From positions 591,219 through 625,005 of the forward strand of contig NW_014577142.1 in the NCBI RefSeq assembly GCF_000485595.1: a stretch of 33,787 bases of DNA, in the 5' to 3' direction. A program made the position numbers and the translations under genes. This document shows, piece by piece, positions 22,256 through 31,100 of the stretch. Below the pieces are notes generated by a model. It saw only the letters and a list, made by a program, of their open reading frames with translations. It had not been told where the DNA came from and did not search any database. Each line of letters begins with the position of its first letter. The first letter of the stretch is position 1. The DNA is from Priapulus caudatus (taxonomy: Eukaryota; Priapulida; Priapulimorpha; Priapulimorphida; Priapulidae).

Positions 22256-23628
22256 TATACAAGAGCGAATAATACCTAGTGTACAACGGAAAAACGGGAA
22301 AATAGTGCTATTTTACGACAACATTATTCTACGTTGCCTGCGAGTCTAGAATAATTTTATGGTATTGCATTAAGCAGAATTCTTTGCTCTCTAAAACAAG
22401 ACAAACCGCTTATCAATACGATACTCCGAGGCTGAGATATTGACTCCAAAACCTCCCCTCCCACATGCCTCACGCCGCCTCGCATCCCGGTTATTCAGCT
22501 ACCTCAACGCCCCTAAGCATTTTGGCTATCGGTTTCCGTCACCGCTTGGAGCGCTGATAATTGATGTCACATGCCCAAATTTGGTACTTTTACTACACCA
22601 TATAGTAACTGAGCTGCGTTGTAAAGACTTAATTTAGAAAACATTGCCGGCTCCATCATGACAGGCATTAGCCGTGCTAGGAAAGATAATGGGAGATAAG
22701 GGCATAGGCGATGCCCCCGAAAGTCACCTATGATAACCGAAACGCCGTTCATTCATAAAGTTATCGCGGAAAAACCGAACTTTCACGAAGCAATGCTTAG
22801 GGGCGTTGAGGTAGCTGAATAACCGGGATGCGAGGCGGCGTGAGGCATGTGGGAGGGGAGGTTTAGGAGCCAATATCTCAGCCTAGGAGTATCGTATTGA
22901 CAAGCGGTTGGTCTTGTTTTAGAGATCAAAGAATTCTGCTTAATGCAATACCATAAAATTATTCTAGACTCGCAGGCAAAGTAGAATGATGTTGTCGTGA
23001 AATAGCACTATTTTCCCGTTTTTCCGTTGTACACTCTAGGTATTATTAGCTCTTGATATATAATATATATACTACGTGGACTTACTTTCTAGTTGCATGA
23101 CCTGGTATAGCGGCTCAAGATGTCAAACAGACCTTACAGGTAAAGTCAGTTGGTGAAAACCAACTATTTTTTGTTTACTTTCTGTCAGGACAATACCTTT
23201 CTGAATGATCCCGAATATTTGTTTGCTTGCGCTACTACGCTTGAATACGTTTACAAGACTGCAAATAACGAGTTTTATGTAACAATTTAATATACGAATT
23301 AAATAATATTAATGTTTATAATGGTGCACACTGTCCCCACTGGTATTATATATATATATATAATATAATTGTAAAACATTTTATATATATACATATAATG
23401 AATATAAATAAATAAAAATAAATATGTGTATATCCACATATAATAGTTTGTTTCATTCTTGTTACAGTGATCGTTATGATTATCGGAGGTGTCAGCCTCA
23501 TCATCTTGCTCAGTGCCATTGCCGTCATCTTATGCGTGAGCAGGGAGACACCCATTCGAGTAACCACGAAGGGAGATAACTGGGGTAGCAATGAGGGACA
23601 GGACACCAGCTGGCTCAATCCTATGTGA
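18384..23628 (+). CDS. EGF/SEA-like type I membrane protein, complete 7-exon gene
   Basis: Seven exons join in frame to 366 codons plus stop: 18384-18438, 19370-19534, 20581-20690, 20889-21186, 21777-22041, 23093-23139 and 23468-23628. All six introns are GT-AG and every phase matches. Predicted order: signal peptide (1-18), eight-Cys EGF-like module (about 19-73), SEA-like region (about 74-209) with N-glycosylation sequons NQS, NVT, NST and NFT, an EGF-like module (about 210-270), a canonical six-Cys EGF module (about 276-308), a transmembrane helix (about 314-337) and a ~29-residue cytoplasmic tail. SEA plus EGF plus one TM is typical of mucin-like or cell-surface adhesion proteins; the ligand is unknown. 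The ATG at 18384 opens the signal-peptide exon. Upstream UTR exons are not excluded. The SEA call is by layout only; the usual GSVVV cleavage site is not clear, though TGSVLITAP occurs near the end. Confidence 0.82.
18605..18655. repeat. Three 15-bp tandem units (GAGCTATTA type)
   Basis: GAGCTATTAGAGGGT, GAGCTATTGAAGCGT and GAACTATTAAAGGCA follow each other in intron 1. The same units are at about 13291 in copy 1. Confidence 0.8.
18722..19017. mobile_element. TIR element enclosing TTAGGG repeats (intron 1)
   Basis: The left arm 18722-18784 (AGGGTCTATGTCCCCCAGGG...) and right arm 18955-19017 are reverse complements over 63 bases with a single mismatch. Each arm also has internal GGAACGTACC and CCGGTATACCGG palindromes. 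The centre carries about ten TTAGGG/TTAGGA/TTCGGG units at about 18808-18865 and a GGCGTAGGCGA stretch. It has no coding capacity and fits a MITE or foldback element. Confidence 0.85.
19112..19318. mobile_element. MITE-like element with CGCGAAA motifs (intron 1)
   Basis: Ends are inverted: TACTGTATACG (19112-19122) and CGTATACAGTA (19308-19318), and the similarity extends to TATATTTCGCG. Inside are at least six CGCGAAA/TTTCGCG motifs and two CCGAATAAT repeats. The right end lies about 50 bases before the exon 2 acceptor. Confidence 0.75.
19370..19534 (+). CDS. Exon 2: Cys-rich EGF-like module
   Basis: Acceptor ATATTACAG, donor TTAC|GTAAGT. It contains eight cysteines, in the pattern ECAPC, SDCC, HERC, QCSC and DAC. 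It starts with two bases and ends with one base of split codons, matching both neighbours. Confidence 0.88.
19710..19793. repeat. 84-base hairpin (30-bp stem) in intron 2
   Basis: The left arm AACAAAGTAACTGAGCCATT (and 10 more bases) pairs with 19764-19793 with one mismatch; the loop is 24 bases. It could be a short foldback element or, less likely, a small-RNA precursor. Copy 1 holds it at about 14420-14502. Confidence 0.85.
19796..19860. repeat. GTGAGTTCATTCA tandem units
   Basis: Short repeats of GTGAGTTCATT(CATTCACAT) right after the hairpin, also in copy 1 at about 14508-14585. Confidence 0.75.
20236..20279. repeat. (CG)n(TG)n and poly-G run
   Basis: Simple repeat within intron 2, followed by TATAA-rich repeats at 20330-20390. 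Confidence 0.9.
20581..20690 (+). CDS. Exon 3: start of SEA-like region
   Basis: Acceptor CACATTTCAG, donor ATATTG|GTAAGT. Encodes RWTELYFDLEWNDNYKVPG and the following strand/helix-like sequence. It ends in phase 0. Confidence 0.88.
20889..21186 (+). CDS. Exon 4: SEA-like region, N-glycosylation sites
   Basis: Acceptor TTCTATAG, donor GTAGAAG|GTAGGT. Encodes VERVMNQSEAMHNEF, the LNVTMNST glycosylation cluster and ENFTGF, ending near TGSVLITAPDQF. The 298 bases end with one base of a split Glu codon. Confidence 0.9.
21777..22041 (+). CDS. Exon 5: EGF-like modules
   Basis: Acceptor GCAATTCAG, donor GAGTGCAG|GTATAA. It encodes one EGF-like module ending in FTCACPPGYTD, a Pro/Thr linker (IVTPPVPT), and the first four Cys of a second EGF module (CSDDYCLNAGTC...ECS). 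Confidence 0.92.
22146..22197. repeat. Short inverted repeat with TATCAAGA ends (intron 5)
   Basis: TATCAAGA (22146-22153) is inverted at 22190-22197, with AAACCTAGGG between weakly pairing arms. The ends resemble those of the larger element that follows at 22260. Confidence 0.6.
22212..22250. repeat. (TA)n microsatellite
   Basis: About 19 TA units next to the left end of the large inverted-repeat element. Confidence 0.95.
22260..23055. mobile_element. Long-TIR foldback element in intron 5
   Basis: The left arm (22260-22521) and right arm (22792-23055) are reverse complements over about 262 bases with few mismatches, from CAAGAGC(G/T)AATAATACC inward to CGCCCCTAAGCATT. The ~270-base centre has no long open frame. 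TA-rich DNA lies on both sides. No transposase is present, so it is non-autonomous. It ends 37 bases before exon 6. Confidence 0.9.
23093..23139 (+). CDS. Exon 6: end of EGF module
   Basis: Only 47 bases. Acceptor TTACTTTCTAG, donor CTTACAG|GTAAAG. Encodes CMTWYSGSRCQTDLT, which completes the C-S-C...C end of the EGF fold begun in exon 5. The exact EGF spacing across the junction is strong evidence for this microexon. Confidence 0.9.
23347..23440. repeat. AT-rich simple sequence in intron 6
   Basis: TATATA runs and AATAAATAAAAATAAAT just upstream of exon 7. Confidence 0.8.
23468..23628 (+). CDS. Exon 7: transmembrane helix and cytoplasmic tail
   Basis: Acceptor TTGTTACAG. Encodes a hydrophobic helix (IVMIIGGVSLIILLSAIAVI), the basic stop-transfer SR, then a polar tail ending TSWLNPM and TGA. 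Confidence 0.92.
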
Positions 23629-25465
23629 TGCAAAAGTACGTTTCACTCAAGTAACCAGCTTCTATGATCACGTTCACAAATCGCGTGCACGGGGCTTGTA
23701 TAGCGATCGAGACTGTATAGTCCCCCATCGCAGACAATCTTACAACGTAGTTGGCTGTGTCTACGTATTTACCGTGGCCGCAATCATCACCGCTGTCAAT
23801 ACCGGGCCATTTACTCCGTAGTAAAGCTCACTCATATATATTGACAAAATATTTTTATTACCTATATACGATCCTATTGTAGCTTAGATGTGCGCCATAT
23901 CTTTATCCCAAATTACCATGTAACGAACAATTGAGGTTCGCTGCAGAAGGGAACAAATATGGATGTGGGCTCCAATTGCATATCAATATAACTTAATAAA
24001 CACGTGTATTTATGAGGATTACAATACCCGTTATCAAACCCAAGTCACCGTTGAATGCGTGTTCTTGGCAGAATGCCATCAAATTGATTATAACAGAAAA
24101 GTAAATGAAATGATCACATAAGTCACAATTTTAAATTTTTCCTTGACTGTTTTCGCATTTCATTCTATTTTAAATATAGGAATTTGACTTTAGTATAATG
24201 TTAGTAGTAAATTTAGTCTGTTGCTTCCGTAAATGTATGGTAAAAATATAAAGATAGAGAATTCCCGATGTAACATAACAGATTGGTTAGCACACTAAGC
24301 TGCCAATCTTCAGGCCAATGGAATGTAGCTTATATTACAATTTATAAAAGGGGAATTAAATGAAATTATTACAATCTTTAATTAAGAAATGTTGAGTGGC
24401 GCGATAGAATGCACGCTGGGCATTCCCTAGAACGAGTTCGTAAATGTAAATGAGCAAGTAAGGTAAAGTGTAAGAGGAGTAAGTGTAAATAATGCTGTAG
24501 TTTTCGTGGTTCTACGTAATTATATATCCTGTGCCGCAGTAGTTGAATAAACAAGTTGACACGCGCATTAGGCTGCGGAGATGCCATATGAACAATGAAC
24601 GAACCGGACCTTTGGCAAGCCAACACTGCAGTAGGCCTACACGGGCCTAAAAATTTTGCGTCAGATTAGATGTTTGTAACGTTTCAGAAGCCGACAAGGG
24701 TGATGTCCAGATCGCATTCAGGTTTCGATAGACGATAACGTTTCAGATAACGAAGACCCATGCTGATTCATTTCTTCCTTTAAAACCATCGCCGGATTGG
24801 GCGGGACATGCATAGAGGCAAACATCACCCCTCAAAACTCCCGCGGAGCAGTAATTCGCCATCGGCTGTACAATAACGCAATGATTGATCGATTCTATGA
24901 TCAATCAATTGATGATTAATTATTGTTCTGTTGGCGATGCAAAGATGTTGACAGTTGTCTACAAAAAGTATATAAAATCTTTATATAGATCATATTTCAC
25001 TCATTTGTAGACGATCAATCATTGGACGTTATCAAAAGACGTTTCTAGCAGGCAACACAACAGTTTATTTGGTGTTTCTTACTACACGCGAGTGCGCATA
25101 CAAAGATTGTTGCTGTTCGAATTAGTCAGCAAAACAGTCTGCACCTTGCGCTACAGTTCAGACACAGCACACTGGTCGCTGCAGTTCTACAAACATCTCT
25201 TGCTATTTAACATCCGTCACCAAATCCTTAATCTGTGATAACACGTATGATTGTAATACGAGAGTGAAATGAACATTGATGACTTGTCGATTAAAACACA
25301 ATGCCGTGCCACCCCATATCTGTATTACCCCTCAAGCAAACATAGGCGTTCCACAATCACCGCGCTATTTATTAAAATTTGATACACTGTGACGCAGGAG
25401 CAGATTAAACAACTGAACACCTTATCTGTAAGATACCACGCCCATTTATGGCTGATTTACATATG
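23629..25465. other. 3' flank and intergenic DNA, no gene recognised
   Basis: The open frame 23591-23821 overlaps the last exon in another frame and is not supported. The minus-strand frame 24378-24626 has no domain. Nothing else is identified. Confidence 0.5.
23995..24000 (+). terminator. Candidate polyadenylation signal AATAAA
   Basis: AATAAA about 370 bases after the TGA of the membrane-protein gene. The position is plausible for a 3' UTR end; not proven. Confidence 0.4.
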
Positions 25466-25507
25466 ATCAGGAGCTCATAAAAGGAATTCCTTTTATAAGC
25501 TCCTGAT
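25466..25507. repeat. 42-bp near-perfect palindrome
   Basis: ATCAGGAGCTCATAAAAGGAA pairs with the following 21 bases with one mismatch and no loop; the centre is GGAATTCC. Confidence 0.9.
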
Positions 25508-26213
25508 ATGATGTACATTATTACGAGCGAATGAACGATGGTTCCAATTTCTGTGGCTTAAATACTCATTAAAGAAATAATAATGACATTTCTTTGTGAT
25601 TTTGCATTGGCAACATTTCAGGTGGAACCATTTTCTGTCCGTTGGCTTCGAATTCACTTGTCATTGTCGCAACGGATGAGGCGTAAGGTCTTTACAACAT
25701 ACGTGCACATTGACACTATCTACATACATGACAATTTACGTATCTAGTTAAGTAAATATTAACTCGTTTTTTTCAAGATTTGATGTGCAATATTATGACC
25801 TATCTTCTTATAGTAATGATATAAGTAGAAATACAGACAAATTCGATTTCAACTGTGCCGCAGCATGTTACTACTGCTTTCAGTAGATCAAATCCAAGAG
25901 AGCTCACGAGATTATTGAGCGTTCTTGCATTTTATAACACTGGCGAGTACCTTAACTTCCGTCTCTCTTTGCTACATTCCCAAATAAAGGGTATTACACG
26001 CGTGGTCTACACAAGTAGAACGCTCAGTTGCACTGGTATTGAACACTCAATGAATATTGCAAGGCTGTGTCAGCTGGTAGAACCACAATGACTTGAGCAA
26101 AACAAAGATTCCCATGACGAATGCACCTGAACAGCTAGTGTGTTATGGGATTGATGGATTAACTAACGTCTAAGCCAAGTACCCTGTTATCATTTAACGT
26201 AACACTTAGTATA
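25508..26213. other. No gene recognised
   Basis: One EGF-like fragment, FEFTCHCRNG, can be read near 25650-25675 on the + strand but is followed at once by a stop. The frame at 25855-26091 has no domain. Confidence 0.45.
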
Positions 26214-26222
26214 GTTAGGCAT

Positions 26223-26288
26223 AGAGCTCCGAAGTGATGACGTCACGGTGGCATGACAACGAACCCACTGGTTCTAAACAATCATATA
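26223..26288 (+). repeat. Left terminal inverted repeat of the THAP element
   Basis: Matches the reverse complement of about 27139-27204. It contains the CRE-type octamer TGACGTCA at 26238-26245; the right arm has TGACGTTA in its place. Confidence 0.85.
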
Positions 26289-26296
26289 TATCATAT

Positions 26297-26336
26297 ATTC
26301 GTGACGTAATCACTTTAAAGTGATTACGTCACGAAT
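26297..26336. repeat. 40-bp perfect palindrome
   Basis: ATTCGTGACGTAATCACTTT is followed directly by its exact reverse complement. A related half, ATTCGTGACGTAGTCAATTT, recurs at about 26669. Confidence 0.97.
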
Positions 26337-26703
26337 TTCTAGCACCATCAAGTAGTATATTTGTGTGTTATTTGTACAAAATATAATGTATGAAAATACA
26401 ATTAGTGTTTCTGTTTACTTTTCATGCTTATATACCTTCTTTATATGCCCTAATTTTGCCGGTGAAAAACGGAGAGACGCCAGTATCTGAACAGTACTGG
26501 GGGAATAGTGTTAGACAACAGAAATTACCAAATTGTCTAGATTTTTGCAAATTTAACCAACGTAAAAACATTTTTATCAGGTGAGAGTTTGAGAATATAT
26601 TTAGTAACGTTAGTTCTTACTTTTAATGTAAAAAAATGGGAATTTTTTTTTTACAAATTTTACCATGGAAAATTCGTGACGTAGTCAATTTAACTGCGTG
26701 AAA

Positions 26704-26799
26704 ATGGTGTCGTGTTTTGTACGCGATTATAACCATCATTCTGAGAGTCATTATTGCAGTTTTTATAGATTTCCAAAGGATGGAAGTGAAAAGCAACAA
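26704..26799 (+). pseudogene. Broken THAP-domain N-terminus (+ strand)
   Basis: Reads MVSCFVRDYNHHSESHYC then SFYRFPKDGSEKQ before running into a CAA repeat. The second zinc-binding Cys of the C2CH motif is replaced (RDY where the sister copy has PDC). The fragment stops before the KW and CSxHF part of a THAP domain. Confidence 0.75.
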
Positions 26800-26820
26800 C
26801 AACAACAACAACAACAACAA
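26793..26820. repeat. (CAA)n microsatellite
   Basis: Nine CAA units that end the + strand THAP fragment. Confidence 0.95.
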
Positions 26821-26828
26821 AATTTAGT

Positions 26829-26912
26829 ACCGAAGTGTGACGTCACGGTGGCATGACAACGAACCCACTGGTTCTAAACAACCCACTGGCTCCATAACAT
26901 TAACTGTGTGAA
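26829..26912 (+). repeat. Internal copy of the THAP-element terminus
   Basis: ACCGAAGTGTGACGTCACGG and the following CCACTGGTTCTAAACAACCC, then CATTAACTGTGTGAAAATG. It has the same orientation as the left end, suggesting a nested or duplicated insertion. Confidence 0.8.
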
Positions 26913-27028
26913 AATGTTGTGCGTACGTAAAACACGAGTGTGTGCGCTGCAGACAGCGGTAAAGCATCGGTAGCAAGTCGATCTTACAATATTATTATTA
27001 TTATTTTTATTTTTTTTTCGTTGCTTTT

Positions 27029-27119
27029 CACTTCCATCCTTTGGAAATCTATAAAAACTGCAATAATGACTCTCAGAATGATGGTTACAATCGGGTACAA
27101 AACACGACACCATTTTCAC
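27029..27119 (-). pseudogene. THAP-domain N-terminus (- strand), truncated
   Basis: On the - strand, MKMVSCFVPDCNHHSESHYC followed by SFYRFPKDGSEKQ keeps the C-x4-C pair and the FYRFPKD segment typical of the start of THAP zinc fingers. It then runs into a degenerate ATT repeat. It breaks at the same residue as the + strand copy, so both derive from one deleted parent. Confidence 0.75.
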
Positions 27120-27212
27120 GCAGTTAATGTTACCAGAGCATATGATTGTTTAGAACCAGTGGGTTCGTTGTCATGCCACCGTAACGTCATCACTTCGGAG
27201 CTCTGTTGGCAT

Positions 27213-28072
27213 TGCCATCTATCTGGTTAACTATAAATCTTATAGAATGTCTAAATACCCTGAACAAACAACTCTATTCTACATTACATTGTAAACATCT
27301 ATACATCTTGTATAGCTAGATATACATATCCACAAAGAGATATCTAAAAGTATCTAATCCGTAAATTGAAAAAGTATAATTTTAACATTTTAAGATCACA
27401 CAAGTAAAAATTAAATTTAATAACACTTTGAATACCCACATTAATGAGCTCGTTTAATTTAAATAAACTTACTATAAATTATCACTTCGAGTTTAATACA
27501 GGTTTATTCTTTGGTCACAAAAATGAGAAAGTCAATATTATACAAAATATCAAATGAATAAATGCTTTTATATTAGCTCAAACCTCAATATTTACATCTC
27601 CTTGTAACGATGATGTTATTGATAAACAAATTCCTATACACTACCCTCATGCCAGGTTCATGCGATCACGATAATTAAATGCAAGCACACTGACATGCAG
27701 AACAATGACATGTAACACAATGTGATAGTACATGAAATATGACAACATATAACACAATGGTATGCAACATACGATAAATAACATGCTGCTACAACAGATG
27801 ACATGACCACACACAATGTTACGGCACGCAAAAATGACTGAGAGAGTGGGTCCATAACAGACGCAGACCTTGCTATAACATGCTGACTGGCATTCATGAT
27901 GAGTCACCTCATAAAGTATGAAACCGTAAATATGGAATATATAGATCTTCGATAGCAAAAGACAGAACATTTGTACTCACTTACAAGATACCGAGAAGGT
28001 ACACATTTACATAGACGATACAGAATGTCCCTCGGAGCATCATAACCTTACATGAACTGAGCTCACTTCAAT
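27213..28072. other. 3' flank of the HECT gene, no other gene recognised
   Basis: AT-rich. Minus-strand frames at 27647-27970 encode repetitive Tyr/Cys/Ile-rich sequence without a domain and lie in the expected 3' UTR. Confidence 0.5.
27503..27508 (-). terminator. Candidate polyadenylation signal (AATAAA on - strand)
   Basis: TTTATT on + reads AATAAA on -, about 565 bases past the HECT gene stop codon. Nearer variants may be used. Confidence 0.3.
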
Positions 28073-28175
28073 CTATGCCATACCGAATCCCTCACTTCCC
28101 TCATTTATGGCGAGCAGTAGAGCTCTCTGAAAGTCCTCCAAGGAGTTATAGTCTGGTAGGCAGAGTTGATTGAAA
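28073..28175 (-). CDS. AREL1-like: HECT gene exon h (last coding exon)
   Basis: Supplies the last base of the catalytic Cys codon, then FNQLCLPDYNSLEDFQRALL, LAINEGSEGFGMA and TAG. Acceptor TATTTGCAG. Confidence 0.95.
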
Positions 28176-31100
28176 CTGCAAATATTTCAAGCCGGTAAAC
28201 ACAAGGTAGACTTCATGGGAAAATAAACACGTTTATCAGTCAGTACTCACTGTAAGTTATATGGTAACAACCGAATGCACACTGTTAGAATGAGGATTTG
28301 CTCACATAGAAGCACTAGCTTGTCTGTAATAGAATGGATTCTATTATGACACAAGAACTGATTAACTTAAAGTAATAATTTAAATATTATAGTTAGTTTT
28401 TAAATATTATATATTAAAAAATTGTAAGTTTATTTTACCATATCAGAATCATAAAATTAGGAAATCTTATTAAAATATAATTGTAGAAAAATACTATTTG
28501 TAAATAAGTATAATTAATGGCCCATAATTCGAATGTATTACCAAGTATGAGCTGTAGGCAGTGTGCCAAACGCAGGCGTGGCACTGATTTGGAATTTTGG
28601 GATAAGTTCAGAAAATCCACCAGGAGGCAGTTGTGAGCAGCCTGTAGTGAACTGTAGTAACCGGGCCATCTCTTCCTCTGTGAAGCTAGCAACTAACGTC
28701 CAGAACCAGTCCAGCACCTAGGAAACAACATGAAATTTCACTAGAGTTATAAAGAGAATATACATATACAGAGAATCCATGAATAAAACACAAAAAACCA
28801 TGTCATAGCTTTAGTTACCATATGAAATTAGCATAGCTTAATTTCATCCCTTTACTGACATAGCTTGGACAATATATCACTAATAATTCGTTTCAACTTG
28901 TTGAATAAAAAGGAGCCACTTCTCTCGCCGCTGTTTCAAGGTAGAATTAATTCACACACCTAAGTCCAATTCCGTTACTTTAAGTCTACAATGGTATCTT
29001 GATTTAAATGACTTTTTTCTCTGCTTCAAAAAAGCTTGTGCATTTCTACCACTTAATATATAAACAGGGGTAGAAATTAACTTTTGAACAAGGGAGTCCG
29101 GCGAGTCCTGCCCTCAAAAAGAGGGAGTCCGCAGCAAAATGAGGGAGTCCGCAGTCTGAAGTTCAAAACTAAAGATATTAACAATAACGCGTGTGCTTAT
29201 TTTGAATATTCATGCAGTTGTACGGCTGCCAAATTGTCTTTGGACAATTGCTGAAAAAATACGGCAATTCCGCGAGGCCATGCTCTGGAACGAAGTAGTT
29301 AGTATAGCAGAATTTTCAGGGAGTCACACAGACTCCTGCATGTGTAAAATCAGGGAGTCCGACAGAATATCAGGGCGTACACTAATATCTGATTTATAGT
29401 AGGTAGATTGCAAATCTGACATTTATGAAACTAGAGCCATATATCACCAGATATAAATGTTAGCAGTGAAGATTTTGCACTTGTGAAGATTACGTCCGAT
29501 AATACATAACATTTAAGTTTTTAGCACCAAAAAAAAACTAGTATTGAGGAATATGAAACAGGGGAAACAAGGTTCTACTCGAGTATGAATTAGATTAAAG
29601 AAAAAAAGCAATACCACAGCTTAGAATGTGGAGGAAAATAAATTTTGTCATGCTAGAAATGCTGATCAGGGCTGCCAAGTTCATAGTACATGACACAAAT
29701 GGACAGGAGTATATATACCATAGTATAGCTACGTTCACCATTACAGGACTAGAATAATGCAGCAAATGACAGTGGACGAAATGTTATTTCTGCATTGCTT
29801 ACCTTCTTGTGTTCGTATGAAGAGCCATTAACGATGTGATGCTGCTTGAACTCTGAGATGCTGAAGTTACCAGTTCCACACATCAGTAGCTGTGATCACA
29901 TGCACACATACACTAGTGTTAGTCGTGTGGCGATGGCATTACCTAACAACAATTGCTGAAATTTTTTAAATTTTTTTTTTAAATCTTGCATATATTTGAA
30001 TTATCGAATAACATTGACAACAAAATGTGGCACTAAAATGATCTCCATATTTACAAAAACTGAGGACTTAATTTTGTACTCTGGGATATTAATTAGTGTT
30101 AGTATAAAGTCAGGGGTATGAAAGGCTTAGGACTAGACAAAGGCTTGATTCCGGTCTGAGTTATAAATGCATTCCCCTAGTAACCAAAGAATCATGGAGC
30201 CCTTCAGGCAGAGTGGCCGCTATGAATGATGTGATGACAGTTTCACTTCCGCTAGGTGGCGCTGCAGTGCTGTCTTCCCAGGCTTCTCACCTCGAGCTCA
30301 TTCTCATCGAAGATGCTGAGCAGATTGTCCGGGATGAGGTCATTGAGTCCTTTCAGGAAGTATTCGACCTCCTGCTGGACATCTGTAGCCAGTCTATACT
30401 GTGCGAGACTGTTGAGATAGCGCAATTTGTTCTGGTTTGTCACTCGTATCTTGATACCGCCTGGCACCAACTCTATGACCTGCAGTAGCAGCAGCACATC
30501 AACCAGGTTAGTGTGTGAGTAGTAGCCAGTGTTGTAGTCGAGTCCGCACCCCCCGAGTCCGAGTCCGAGTCCGAGTCCGCACCCCCCGAGTCCGAGTCCG
30601 AGTCCGCGCCACCCGAGTCCGAGTCCACACCACCCGAGTCCGAGTCCGAGTCCGAGTCCAGTTTTGATAAAAAAAAAGGGGGGCACAGACCGACAAGGCC
30701 ACTCACTTCTATGTATGTGTTTGTTCAAAAATGGGGGGGTGTTTCCTGTCCCCTGGATCTGTCACTTGTTTGCATAAAATAGAAAGTACCATAAAACTTG
30801 CATAAGTCGACACTTTTGGGACCAGCATATTTGTGTCGACTTAGGAAAATAACGACTTACGCGTAAGTCATCATTTTGTCGATTTATACAATGTATGTAA
30901 TGCGCGTACACACTGTATTAGTTGCCTTGCGATTGCTGCGATGAGTAATCATAAACAAGCAAAGTTTGATGAACAAAGTTTAATTAACAAACGAAAAATG
31001 CGAATGAAGTCATGCATACAGTCATGTATTTTTGTACTATGTAATATGTATAAATGATTATAATGCATAGTGCATAACAACTCTCAGCAACATCTGAACA

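Larger units (their letters stand above)
26214..27212. mobile_element. P-element-like (THAP) transposon remnant with TIRs
   Basis: Inverted ends: AGAGCTCCGAAGTGATGACG at 26223 onward, and its complement ending at 27204, matching over about 65 bases (through GGTGGCATGACAACG and CCACTGGTTCTAAACAATCA). Flanks GTTAGGCAT (26214-26222) and GTTGGCAT (27205-27212) could be an imperfect 8-base target duplication, the size made by P elements. Inside are two partial THAP-domain reading frames in opposite orientation, and an internal third copy of the end sequence at 26829-26885. Known P-type transposases begin with a THAP domain. No transposase body is present, so it is non-autonomous and rearranged. 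Confidence 0.7.

Noticed and set aside
25622-25690. EGF-like fragment FEFTCHCRNG
   Set aside because: A stop codon follows directly and no matching exon is nearby; too short to support a gene.
28435-28692. 85-codon minus-strand open frame
   Set aside because: It overlaps HECT exon g in another frame; the exon frame is the one with homology.
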